A stretch of DNA of 64,000 nucleotides from contig JBJCIZ010000239.1 of NCBI GenBank assembly GCA_051294375.1, positions 2,431,476 to 2,495,475 on the forward strand, written 5' to 3'. Origin of the DNA: Paraspadella gotoi (lineage: Eukaryota > Chaetognatha). Shown here piece by piece: positions 1-10,497 of this stretch (its first letter is position 1; the number at the start of each line of letters is the position of its first letter). Position numbers and translations under genes: made by a program. Under the pieces are notes generated by a model. It made no database searches and was not told the DNA's origin. It saw only the letters and a program-made list of their open reading frames with translations.

Positions 1-2
1 CT

Positions 3-83
3 TATTCGAAGAGCCATCCGCCGGATGACGCCGCGAAAATTCCAACCTTGTTCGTCGATTATTTGAATAACGCTGTGCGGTAA
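3..83 (+). CDS. C-terminal end of an upstream gene (partial, unidentified)
   Basis: The first 80 bases read as an open frame of 26 codons ending in TAA, with the hydrophobic, ordered-looking ending IPTLFVDYLNNAVR. The other two forward frames hit stops earlier (TGA near 34 and near 63). The stretch is GC-richer than the AT-rich DNA that follows, as expected for an exon next to intergenic sequence. No family can be recognised from so few residues. It could also be non-coding; the call rests on composition and frame only. Confidence 0.45.
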   Translation, partial: YSKSHPPDDAAKIPTLFVDYLNNAVR

Positions 84-589
84 AAGGGGGGGTAGTTAAG
101 TCTTTACTCATCGTTTACTTTAACTTATTCTCGTTACGAACTGATAAATTATGTTTCAGTGAAGGTTTTCTTTTTTAACTCTTTGCTTTCTTCCTCGAGA
201 AAAAGTGTTATTACTTATTTCGCTTTGGGAAGAATGTCTCCCGGTTTTATATTCAATGAAAAACATTAGGTAGTGATTAAAATCAAAGAATAAGAATTTA
301 ATTCCATATTTGTCAGTCAGGTTTTAGTTACTGCTTGCACAGGAAATACAAATGTTTGAAATGATCCGATCGGCCTTGATCCAGTGATTGAGTGTCATAT
401 CGCTCGTGTTTTGTTATGAGGGCCTTAAGGCGTTGTCGTTTTTTTGTCCAGGGAGTTCGACAATTTCTAGTAATTATTTTTGGAAGGGAATATTTTTTTT
501 CATGCCCACAAAACTAATATGTTATTATTTTTGCGTTTTAGACATAATGGAAGGAAATATAACTAATTGAATATAGTGCGGGGAAAAAA
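84..589. other. intergenic gap and 5' UTR of the zinc-finger gene
   Basis: AT-rich with poly-T runs. A good 3' splice site (pyrimidine-rich tract, TTTTAG) ends at about 540, just before the zinc-finger gene, so an untranslated first exon probably lies upstream but I cannot place it. After that splice site a 7-codon upstream ORF runs from 545 to 568 (ATG GAA ... TGA) and stops 21 bases before the main ATG at 590. Nothing else is recognisable. Confidence 0.5.
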
Positions 590-1954
590 ATGACGCTTTC
601 ATGTGAACAGTCGTCGGAAGAAAGCGGTCTTTTGAGCGTTATCTCACTCTTACGCCAAGTTCGAAAGGAACTGAATTGTATTTTAACAAAGGCTTTGGAT
701 AACGAAGTCTTCGCGGAACATTTGTCAGCGGTTGAATCTTCGGTCTCTGTGCTTTTGGAAACTGTAACCACTTTGCTGCACACACAAGTAATATTTATTA
801 TATAAATATCTCTCAATTTCAATTTAATAAAGTACCTAATTCGGTAATATTTTCGTTTTTTATTCCAGATAAAGAAGGAAACTGATGAATCGTCGTTTGA
901 TTCTCAAATCGACATTACACTTTCAACCTGTCCTTGCCCGGAATCGCTCGATGCGACTTTGGTCGACGATTCCCAATATTCGGATACCGCGCGTCCGAAG
1001 TCCCAACGGAAAAAAGATGGTCTGATCCGTGATGTCGTGTCTGTCGGGCGCCAATCTAATCCGGATTCTGCATCCGGGGAAGGAAAAAAAATAATTCCTT
1101 GTTTGGAGCCAACGAAGAAATCCACGACTAAACTGAGTTCTCTAAATCCACCGAAAGAACGTGGGGAAAATTTGGTGCCCGTACATGACAAGTTTCACTG
1201 TCCGCTGTGCGGAAAATCTTTGAAAAACAAAGGCTGCTTTGAATCACACCTCAAGAGGATCCACGGAGAAAAGAAGTTCCAATGCTCCGTTTGCGGACAA
1301 AAGTACGGACTTCAGTCCCAACTCAACACTCACGTGGCCAGAGACCACGAAGGTCGCATTTATCCTTGTGACTCCTGCGGGAAAACCTACAAAACCAAAA
1401 GCGCCATGATCTCTCACTTCTCTTCCTTTCACGAAAGAATTAAACATCTCTGCAGCGCGTGCGGCAAAGAGTTTTCCCGAGAGGAGTCTCTTTTATCTCA
1501 TAAACTATACGTGCACGAAAATCGCGGGAGCGTGTGCAAGATTTGCGATCGCAAGTTCAAGAGACCCGAGTCTATGCACAAACACGTCAGCCGGGTGCAC
1601 AAAGGGAAGACTTTTCCCTGTTCCGTTTGCGGAAAGGAGTTGGCCACGCCGAAATCGCTGAAGGATCACGAGCAGAACTTTCACGCCGAGGAAAAGAACG
1701 TTTTCGCTTGCAAACTGTGCGGGAAAGTGAAGCACACGCAACGGGGTTTAAAACTGCACGTCGCTTCGGTTCACGAGGGGAAAAAGTTTTTGTGTCCTTC
1801 GTGTCCGATGGAGTTTAGTTGGCACAGTCTAAGGCGGAACCACATAAGGATTGTTCATGAAGGCGTCAAATTTCATTGTCAGCTATGCGGAAAAAACTTT
1901 TCTCAAGGCTCCGCTTTAAAAACGCATACCGATTCAGTGCATGGAAAAAACTAG
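590..1954 (+). CDS. C2H2 zinc-finger protein, nine fingers
   Basis: Two coding exons, 590-787 and 869-1954, joined in phase 0 across an 81-bp GT-AG intron, give 427 residues. The N-terminal ~190 residues lack a recognised domain (no KRAB, BTB or ZAD); they are helical then Ser/Lys-rich. Nine consecutive C2H2 fingers follow, starting with HCPLCGKSL and ending with HCQLCGKNFSQGSALKTH. Spacing is C-x2-C-x12-H-x3/4-H. The linkers are not the TGEKP type; most read as H-E/G-x-K-x-F/P-x-C, typical of invertebrate arrays and suggesting less tight DNA wrapping. Expected to be a nuclear DNA-binding regulator; target and orthologue cannot be assigned. The start was chosen as the first ATG after the splice acceptor near 540, behind a short upstream ORF. 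Confidence 0.85.
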
Positions 1955-2211
1955 TTTTATATAGATATGAACTTTTACGACTGTTAAATTTATGACCAAA
2001 ATGTTAATTACTTAACTAGTCTTATTGGACTGGTCGTCACTTAGTGACTACGTAGTACGTGACAAATTGTTTCTATTGTTTTATTCCGTATAAGTATTTT
2101 TAAAAAGTTAGAATTTTTGTATCCTACATTAATTTATAAAATATGATATTTATTTTTGTTATCTTTAATCCAGTTGCAAAATCCTTCCTTCATTCTAAAC
2201 ATCCTTTCATC

Positions 2212-2939
2212 ATGGGTGTTGAGGTAAGGATATCATTTTATGTTTAGCTTTTAAAAGTCGTTTTTGGGTGTTTGAGGTGAGAGAGGACATTGTTTGCTCA
2301 AACTTGTTTTCTTATTGCCTATATCAGGTTGAAACGACCGCAGCCGGAGATGGCGTTACTTTTCCCAAGCAGGGCCAAACTGTGTCGGTTCACTACACCG
2401 GAACCTTGAAGGACGGGACCAAGTTCGATTCTTCGAGGGACCGTGGCAAACCCTTTGACTTTAAGATTGGAACCGGCCAAGTGATTAAAGGTGAGGTCAT
2501 GGCTGCTTAATCACGCTCTACAAGTAGTTTTCTTTAAGAATCAATTGATTTTTAGTTACGGTCGATTTCTTTGGCCCTTGGTTTATCTTACTATTATGTT
2601 TAAATACTTGCTTATTTTGATTAATGTTCTTTATATTTGTGTTATCACTTGATCATTTCGAGATACTATAAATTTGGAATGTGGCGCAACACCTTATAAC
2701 TTCTTTTTTTTTTCGATGGAAGTTATTATTAAATTTTTTTGTTGGTACTTGGAGGCTTAATTGACTCTATAACAATCATTGGATCAGGTTGGGATCAAGG
2801 CGTGGCTCAAATGTCCGTCGGTCAGAGGGCCAAGTTGACCTGCTCTCCGGATTTCGCCTACGGTGAACGCGGGTATCCGGGAGTGATTCCGCCCAGCGCC
2901 ACTCTCATCTTCGACGTCGAGCTGCTCAATATCAAATAA
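2212..2939 (+). CDS. FKBP1A: FKBP12-type peptidyl-prolyl cis-trans isomerase
   Basis: Exons 2212-2223, 2328-2490 and 2788-2939 (phases 0 and 1) encode 108 residues, the usual FKBP12 length. The first exon codes only MGVE. The isomerase core is complete: [28 protein letters not shown], the Trp of the [17 protein letters not shown] pocket motif, the Tyr of [10 protein letters not shown], and [14 protein letters not shown]. These line the rapamycin/FK506 pocket. The family catalyses proline isomerisation, binds ryanodine/IP3-type channels and TGF-beta type I receptors, and with rapamycin inhibits mTORC1, whose scaffold RPTOR lies 54 kb downstream (coincidental linkage as far as I can tell). No signal peptide or KDEL, so cytosolic. 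An AATAAA signal sits at 3273-3278. FKBP1A and FKBP1B cannot be told apart here. Confidence 0.95.
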
Positions 2940-3605
2940 TTTCACACGAGTTCTCTCAAAATATCATTTTATATCCCGCAATGATTATATTAATCATTAC
3001 CAAAATGTTAGAGAAGAGCAAGCGCGCGTTTTACTCATGAAAAAAAGGAAAATAATTTTAAGTAACTAGTGATTTTTTTTCTTAAGGATGACGGGTTGCT
3101 CTGCAAGTTTTTAACCTACAATTATATCTTTTTTCTTTTTTTACTAACGCTATGAAGTGTTTTTTCTTTTGTTGAATTTTTTCCCTTGATCGTCATCCGT
3201 ATTAAAATGTACATCCATAATTTTTTTTTGGGGGGGGCTTTCTAATATATTTATAATTAGTACCAGATTTCAAATAAAGTGTATACCTTTTAAAAACTAT
3301 TTTTCTTAGCGACTTAATATCACAAGCACGTTAATGTATTTTCGGTTTCAGTTTTCTTTTTCCGCCCACACGATAAACAAATTTTCGAGCAATATTTGCT
3401 TTTTTTCCCCCTTTTCTCAGATATTTTTTTTTTTATACAAAAGTGACGGTTTTGTTTTTCATCAAGACTCGGAGATGCTCCGCGACATCAAAACTCGATA
3501 CAGTGACTCGGAAACTTTAATCATCTCCGTCGTCGGTTCTCTCTCTCCCTCGCTCCCAACTGACACATCCGATAAACTCATGAGGTTGAAAAGAGTCCCG
3601 GCGAC
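2940..3605. other. FKBP12 3' UTR and RasGAP promoter region
   Basis: AT-rich sequence with poly-T tracts and an AATAAA at 3273-3278 that probably ends the FKBP12 transcript. From about 3470 composition becomes GC-richer; this is likely the first, untranslated exon of the RasGAP gene, with a donor (AAGAG/GTGAGA) at 3775. No TATA box or known site can be supported. Confidence 0.45.
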
Positions 3606-4021
3606 ATGGAGACACTTTTGTCGCGCCGGCGAATTCCCTACGCGCTGACTTACTCGTTCACAGTTGATTCTTCTCGCTCCCGAAGGCCCCGTTCCATCGA
3701 TCTCGCCCGGATCGGCCGCTTTCGGCAATTCGACACATTTAGATGCATGAATCTTTTTCGTTTTCCACCAAGAGGTGAGATGAGAAAAAGGCTTAATATT
3801 GCACTCATGGTCGAACTATTAAAATTAAACTATGTAATTTTTTTTCTTCAAATTTACCGATTTCCTTTTGAATGATTCATTTCACGGTTGCAGCGAAATT
3901 TCACGCCTTGACTACGACGGCTGCCCATAGCGACCGGTACTACCTGGGGCCGCTGCTGCACCGGTCGTGGCACAGGCTGCCACGACTGGAGCACTGGCGT
4001 CCGCCCGTCGCTTCCAGATGA
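3606..4021 (+). CDS. spliced upstream ORF of the RasGAP transcript, 98 codons
   Basis: An ATG at 3606 opens a frame that crosses a GT-AG intron (exons to 3774 and from 3894, phase 1 on both sides) and ends at TGA 4019-4021. That stop overlaps the RasGAP ATG at 4018 as ATGA. The predicted peptide is basic, rich in Arg, Leu and Trp, with no family I recognise; near its end it contains RYYLGPLLHRSWHRLPRL. It could be a real small protein, a regulatory upstream ORF allowing termination-reinitiation, or chance. The frame survives an intron and fits the main start exactly, which argues against pure chance, but other upstream ATGs may exist and transcript ends are unknown. Confidence 0.4.
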
Positions 4022-7000
4022 CATTAACATCTGCAAACTCCTCACCGGTAGATGCAACGTCATCGACTAGTCCCCAGGGCGAGAGGGCGTTTAACGCAGG
4101 TAGTATATTATCGCGGATCGGGTTATCCGAACTTTGAGATCGCTGGTACCAATTTAGCGTTAATTGTTACTCAATTTTCCAGGTGGAAATGGGAACGCGT
4201 TCGTTTTCGACGATCGCGGCGGCGGCGGTGACGTCGGCGGTGCAGCTGCTGCCGCCGCTGGATTATCGCCCAACGGCGGCGAATCTCGATCTTGTTCGCC
4301 GCCCAATTCTCTCTCCATCTCCACTCGCGGCAACTCATATTTCGCCGGAATCTCTTGCTCTTCCTCATCTTCATCCTCCACTGGTGGGTTGACTATTTAA
4401 GTTTGGTTGGGAGATATATTTTTTTACGAGAGCACAATTAGTGCGATTGGGCAACGAGCTTTTTAGATCTTTTTAGATCACATTGGTGTTTGTTGGTGCT
4501 CTTATGTATTTGGATTAATATTTACTAGGCTTTGTCACTAATATCTTCTTTCTCAGGTCACAACGTGCCGCCGATGGGAGAAGGGCTCCTCTCGAGCTCT
4601 CACGATCCAGCGCCCCAAACGGCTCCCTCGCCCTCCCTCGCCGTCGCCGCCTCGGGCAATAAATACGAGAGCCTCCTCGACCAAGTCCGCACTCGACAGA
4701 CTCTGCACATCAAAGTGGCCGAGGCGAAGAACCTTCCTATCCAGACTCGTTCCCACTCCGTGTGGGGCAAGACCACGCACGAGAGCGAGGCCCGCGACAC
4801 CTTCTGCGTCGTCTCTCTCGATCACGAAGAGATCTTTCGGACGAACACGGTGGAAAAGACCAACAACCCATTCTACTCCGAGGAGTTCAAGTGCCAGGTC
4901 CCGCGGTCCTTTCGCTATCTCAACTACTACGTGTACGATCGCGGACTGAAGCAGAGCAAACCATTGGGCAAAGTCTCCCTCAAACGGGAAGAACTCACGC
5001 AGTTTCAAAACCGCGACACTTGGTTCCCGCTTCATCCCGTCGACGCGGATTCCGAGGTACAGGGTAAGGTGCACGTGGAGATTCGCACGGACGAATTGAC
5101 TGGACGGAGTTCGTCGAGTCACTATCTCTCGGCCGTCGAGGTCGGCGGCGGCGGCGGTCACGCGTACGGCAGTCCGACTCGCGGCAGCGTCGGCAGCAGC
5201 AGTAGCGGAAGCAGCGTCGCCGGTGAACGAACGTCCAGCGTGCTCGGCGGCCAGTCCACTTCGTCTCTCGGCGGCGGCGGGCGGGAAAACTCGGGCGGCG
5301 GTTACGGTAACAACAAGCTCGTCGTCCGGGTATTGGAATGCTCCGACCTCAATATCATTCACGGATGCTGCGACCCTTACATGGAAATATCCCTTTGGTG
5401 CTGCTGCCCAGGGGTCGCCAATGCCCTCAAGATCGACATGAAAAAGTCGAAGGTGAAGAGGAAAACTCAGAATCCGCGCTACAACGAGTCCTTCGTCTTC
5501 GACTATCTCGCCAAAATTCAGTCCAAAGACAACAATCATTTCCGGGAATTCTCGGGGATTTTGGAGGATGATTTGGACAAGCTCGAGTTGCGCCTCACCG
5601 TCTGGCACTACCACATCAGCGGGGATTCTTTTCTCGGCGAGGTCAAGATCGCATTGGAGTCGCTCAAAGGTGGAAGTCGTCGGGGATGTCATTGTTGTTT
5701 TTCGTTTTTTGTTTTTGTTTTTTTTTTTGTTTTGAGGTTTGCAGCTGATGTGACTGATAAGAAGTTACCACTTAGTATCGGCGAACCAAAGTACCTTCAT
5801 TAATCAATGGACAGACAGTAAATTTATAGTCAGGCACATTGTCATAAATGAGATGAGGAAACAACAATTATCAGGAACCACATCGTTTTGCCAATTGATT
5901 CCCAATCGTTTGACGATCGTCTTCGTTTTTTTTTTTTTTTTCAGGTCAACCTTCCGTCTACAATGCTTGGTACTTTCTGCAACCCCGGCGTCGCGCTTTG
6001 CCGTCGTCGTCGACCTCGACGTCGCTTGCTTCCGCCTCCGGTTCGAGTCTCGCGCCTCCATCATCGATGTCTCTCACTTCTTCCCCTTCCTCCCCAGCGC
6101 CTTCGTCCTTCTCTCACTCCTCATTCCTCAATCGTAACGCCGTCACCTCAGTGAGTTTTTTTTTCGGAATTCGGAAACTTTCCTTGCTGTAATTGCTGTG
6201 AAAATATTAAATGATTGGGTGTTGATTCGAAAAAGTCGTGCTTTCTGTTGCGTGTGTTGGAGGGGAATTCTTCCGAGCGGAAACCGGGAGATGCCTTATT
6301 TTTTTTTATTTCTTCCATTTAGTCACCAACTTTCACGTCGAATGCTCTCTTCGCTCCGTCAAACTTGGGGTCCTTGCGACTCCGAATCACATACATGGAG
6401 GATCATATTTTTCCGCGTGACTACTACGAGGCCTTGGGAAAGCTGCTTTATCATTCTCATCTGGTAAAATAGTAATTTTAGGACGATTTTTTTTCTCCGT
6501 ATATTTTTCTAACTTATTATCTACTTCAGGTCAAACCGATACCATGCAGTGCGGCTTTTTTGCTCGGCGAGTTGGTGGACGCCAACAATCGTTCCGAGGC
6601 CGCGCAATCCATCGTCCGACTTTTCATGAACAAAAGAAAGATTGTTCATTTGCTAAGGTGCTTGGGAGACATTTAATTGCTAATTGTTCAAGCATGTTTG
6701 TTGAAGTGATGTTTGTTGTAAAGACAAGCAGACATAGAATACGTGTTTTTTCTTAAATCTAATCAAAGGCTGGAATGTGCTTCTTTAATTTTTGTATTTA
6801 CTTTGCTGTTACACCAGGGCGCTGGCTGAAGACGAGATCTCCAACACTTGTGATCCAACGGTGCTTTTTCGAGGAAACACAGTGGCTACGAAATGTATCG
6901 ACGAATTCATGAAAATTGCTGGGAGTCATTATTTACATTATACTTTAAAGTAAGTTTGGATATGCAAATCGTTTGCTTTTTAAATTGAAATGATTTCGAG

Positions 7001-10000
7001 TCGCTATTTTTTTTCTCTTCCAGATCAATTATCGATGAGATATTCTCGGATCATCGATCGTGCGAGATCGATGCGACGCTTCTGAGGCGCGAAGACAACA
7101 TCACCGAGAATTATGAAAATTTGAAGAGGTTTACAACCCGTTTATTTTCTTCAAAGTATCAAGATATATCGAATTAACTTTTTTCAATATCTATTTTTAG
7201 CTACGTTGTCCGAATCGTATTATCCATCACCGATTCGGCTCTCGTTTGCCCCACGCTCTTCTGCGAAGTCTTTTACAGCCTTAAGGAAGCCGCCGTGAAA
7301 TATTTCCCCGAGCAGCAGGAAGCGGTGAGTAAAGATGATCGACCTTACCAAGCGTCTGGCGTGTTTCTCAATCCAACGTTTTATTACAGGTCAAATACGT
7401 TGTGGTGAGTGGCTTCATCTTTCTTCGGTTTTTCGCCCCGGCGATTTTGGGTCCTCGCCTTTTTCAACTGAGACAGGACACCCCGGACGCTCTCACTCAA
7501 AGAACCCTCACGCTTATTTCTAAAGCTATACAGGTGACGGAAAAGATTGACTCAATTTTGGATGACGTTAAAAGTTTTATATTACTATGAAGATGCTTAT
7601 TGTCAGTACATAATTCACAAAAAAATTACGAATGGCGAATAGTTTCAATCGAGTTCGTCCATGCTTTGAGAGAGAAACGTAGTCCAAGTCATCCTAGAAA
7701 AAAAAATGTTTAAAACCACATTGGTAAACCCTTGACCTTGACCTAAAAAATTTCCCATGTAAAACCTAAAATCTATATATTACAGGGTTTGGGAAACTTG
7801 GTGTGTTCCCCGAACAGCGTTCGCTCGGTTCGTAACCGCGACAAGTCCTACAAAGAAACCTACATGCAGCCATTGTACACCGATCTGATTGAAACCGTGT
7901 GTCTATTGGACGCCGTCCGCCGTTTTCTTGACATCATTTCTTGCGCGAAAAGGGCGCACGCTCAAATCATTGAGGAGCCTATAATCCTGAAGGAAGGATT
8001 CATGACTAAGAGAGCCCAGGTGATTGTTTTTCTAGAAAAAAAAAAGCCAGTCTATAAAACGTTGTAGAACGCAACAAAAAGTACCTGTACTCCCATGTGA
8101 AATTTTTTATCTAATTCATTATCACGGTACATGCGATGACTCTCAAAGAAGTTTTAGTATCCTTCGAATCGGAGATTGGTGATATTGAAGCCGTGATCTG
8201 ATATTCGATTTAACAATTTTATGATCAGCATTTAATGGCTGCCTGTATTCCCAGGGTCGTCGCCGATGGGGTCGAAAGAACTTCAAGCAGCGATTCTTCT
8301 GCCTCACGACCAACGGGTTTTATTACTCGAAAGAGAAGGGAAGCCCCGCTCTCTGTCAAATGCCTCTCGAGGACATCCTCGCCGTGGAAACGCTTGAAGA
8401 GGAAAGCTTCAAAATGAAGAACATGTTTCAGGTGCTCGAATTTGCTAGGATAGAATGACTGGATTATGTCCACAGGGTAATTTTAGGAACACGTTAGCCT
8501 GACATGCAGATTTAAATAATGATTGTCCATTTTGAGTTGATGAATGCGAAGGCGTCTTGTTGGCTTTTTTGGAATGTTAATGCTTATTATAAGGGAGTGG
8601 TCATTTGATACCATTTGAATACCATTTCATTGATGGGAAGCCAGGTGCTTTGGGCCTGGGAGGAAATAAACTTTTGCATGGTGATTAGGGCTCAATAATA
8701 CTTGTATACTGGTATATACTTGTAAAGTCGAAATATAAAAACCTAAAAAAACTCCAGTAAAATTTTACTCTCGCCGACTGGCTTCTTTTAAAAAACTATT
8801 TAAAACTAAATATTTTTTTTAAAAATGTAAAAAAATATATTACCCCTTATCCCTAATCACCCTAAACCCCCCCTAAACCCCAGTCGGCGAAAGTAAAATT
8901 ATTCCCATTAACCAACCATAGGCGGCAAGATAACTTTTTATTGAATGAATATAAAATTTATATCATATATTATGCAAATTTCATTTGAATACATTATTGA
9001 ATTTTCCCCTTTTCAAAGGTCATTCAACCTGCCCGCACTCTTTACATCCAAGCGCCCAACTGCGTGGAAGAGACCGAGTGGGTTGACGTCCTGACTAAGA
9101 TTTCCCTCAACAATCGAGGACGCTTGAAACAGTACCACCCGGCGGCTTATCTCAACGGCCAGTATCAGTGCTGCAAAGCGGCGGCGCAGAACGCCCCGGG
9201 ATGCGAGCCGGTCTCGGCCCTGGACGAGTCCCTCCTTCCCATCCGGTTGGAGATCGACGAGGAGGCGGAGATGCAGCGAATTCACTCCCTCTTCCTCTCC
9301 AAAATGTCCGAGATGGAGCGACTCAAGTTAGAGTGCGAAGCTCACATCCTCCACGAGAATCCCTCGGGCTCCTCGTTGCCTTCTTCTTTGCCGGCCTCCA
9401 ACTCCGGCGCTCTCCTCTCCCACGCAGGGAGGTCCACTCTGCGAGAATCCACGAGCGGCGTGGGCGTTCCCCGTCAATCTCCCTCGCCTTCGCCGTCTCC
9501 GTCGTCCTCGAAGGGAACGGCGGTGCCGTCGACGGCGACGTCGGCCACCATCTTCTTTCCTCCATCATTTTCGTCTTCGTCGTATCCTCCTCCGTCGGGA
9601 ACGGCGTCGTCCGCCTCGTCGACCCCCAACTCTCTCCACGGTCCCCCAACTCCGCCCTCGAATTCCTTAGTGCCTGCCAACCTATCTTCCTCCAGCGACG
9701 TAACACATTTCCCCGCGCCGCCGCCGCCGCGGACACCGAAGACTCCCAAAACTCTCTCGGCCCACTCGAGCAGCAGCAGCAGCGGATGCCTTAGCAGCAG
9801 CAACGTGAAAAGCCACCACGGTTTATCCAGCCCGCCACCACCGCCGCCGCCCGTTCCTCATCATTCTTCTCGCGTGCCTCCTCCTCCACTCACTCCACCT
9901 TGCTTGGGTGCCGTGGGTGGCCACCCCGCTCCAAGGACGCCGCCCGGTCCGACTATTTCCCCTCCCATGTCCGCTCCATCCACTTCCGCTTCGCCTTCTT

Positions 10001-10497
10001 TTCCCCAACGTCACCATAAACCCCCACCCCCACCCCCACCTCTTCAAGTGAATTTTACGCCGATCACCGATCCCAATATGTGCCTACGAACCGTGGAAGA
10101 CATTCTTGGCTGCGTGAAGAAGCTGCACCAAGATCATACACAATATTTGCGGGCCCTTTACAAAGCAACGCAATATGGATCGAAGCAGGTAAGGATTGAA
10201 ACCATGAACGAAAAGGAATAAACAAAATTGAACCTGAAACGAAGCAAATCAAACAAAGGAAACGACTTGACAATAAAATTAACGAAGCAAAAACATATGT
10301 ATGTATTACATAATCTATATATAATATATATATATAATTTTTAGGCACCAATTGGTGACGATAACTACCTTAAAATGGCGGCGGCGCTTAAGAACACTTC
10401 TTTGACGGGTCCCAGCGGAGTATCGGGTCTGGAACTGGCAGCATCGGGCGATTTGCAATCCACACCTAGCTCTGTTTCTTCGTTTGTCGATAACTGA
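4018..10497 (+). CDS. RASA2/RASA3-like: GAP1-family Ras GTPase-activating protein (C2-C2-RasGAP-PH-Btk)
   Basis: Fourteen coding exons with matching phases: 4018-4099, 4183-4383, 4557-5669, 5945-6150, 6323-6463, 6530-6657, 6818-6949, 7024-7128, 7201-7324, 7390-7533, 7786-8019, 8255-8431, 9019-10188, 10345-10497; 1369 residues. Order: Gly/Ala/Ser-rich N-terminus, C2A (~140-265), C2B (~345-480), RasGAP (~550-850) with the Arg-finger region LFRGNT and signature [14 protein letters not shown] (~858-955), and a Btk zinc motif (~968-995, H-C-C-C pattern [14 protein letters not shown]...PGC). It stimulates GTP hydrolysis on Ras/Rap at membranes, recruited through PH/C2 phosphoinositide and Ca2+ binding. 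Odd: a ~300-residue Ser/Pro-rich tail with poly-Pro runs precedes a conserved C-terminal helix, making it much longer than vertebrate RASA2/3. An in-frame stop at 3928 supports ATG 4018. Confidence 0.92.
8761..8900. mobile_element. 140-bp MITE, copy A (in RasGAP intron 12)
   Basis: Near-perfect terminal inverted repeats of 21 bp: left AATTTTACTCTCGCCGACTG, and the right end is its reverse complement with one mismatch. The interior is AT-rich with a C-rich block (CCCTAATCACCCTAAACCCC) inside the right end. No coding capacity. Copies B (13276-13416, nearly equal length) and C (34594 onward) share ends and the C-rich block. A target-site duplication could not be fixed with confidence. Best read as a non-autonomous DNA transposon. 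Confidence 0.8.

Noticed and set aside
4553-5692. 379-codon open frame on the minus strand
   Set aside because: Antisense shadow of the RasGAP C2 exon, whose + frame has clear C2 domains and matched splice phases.
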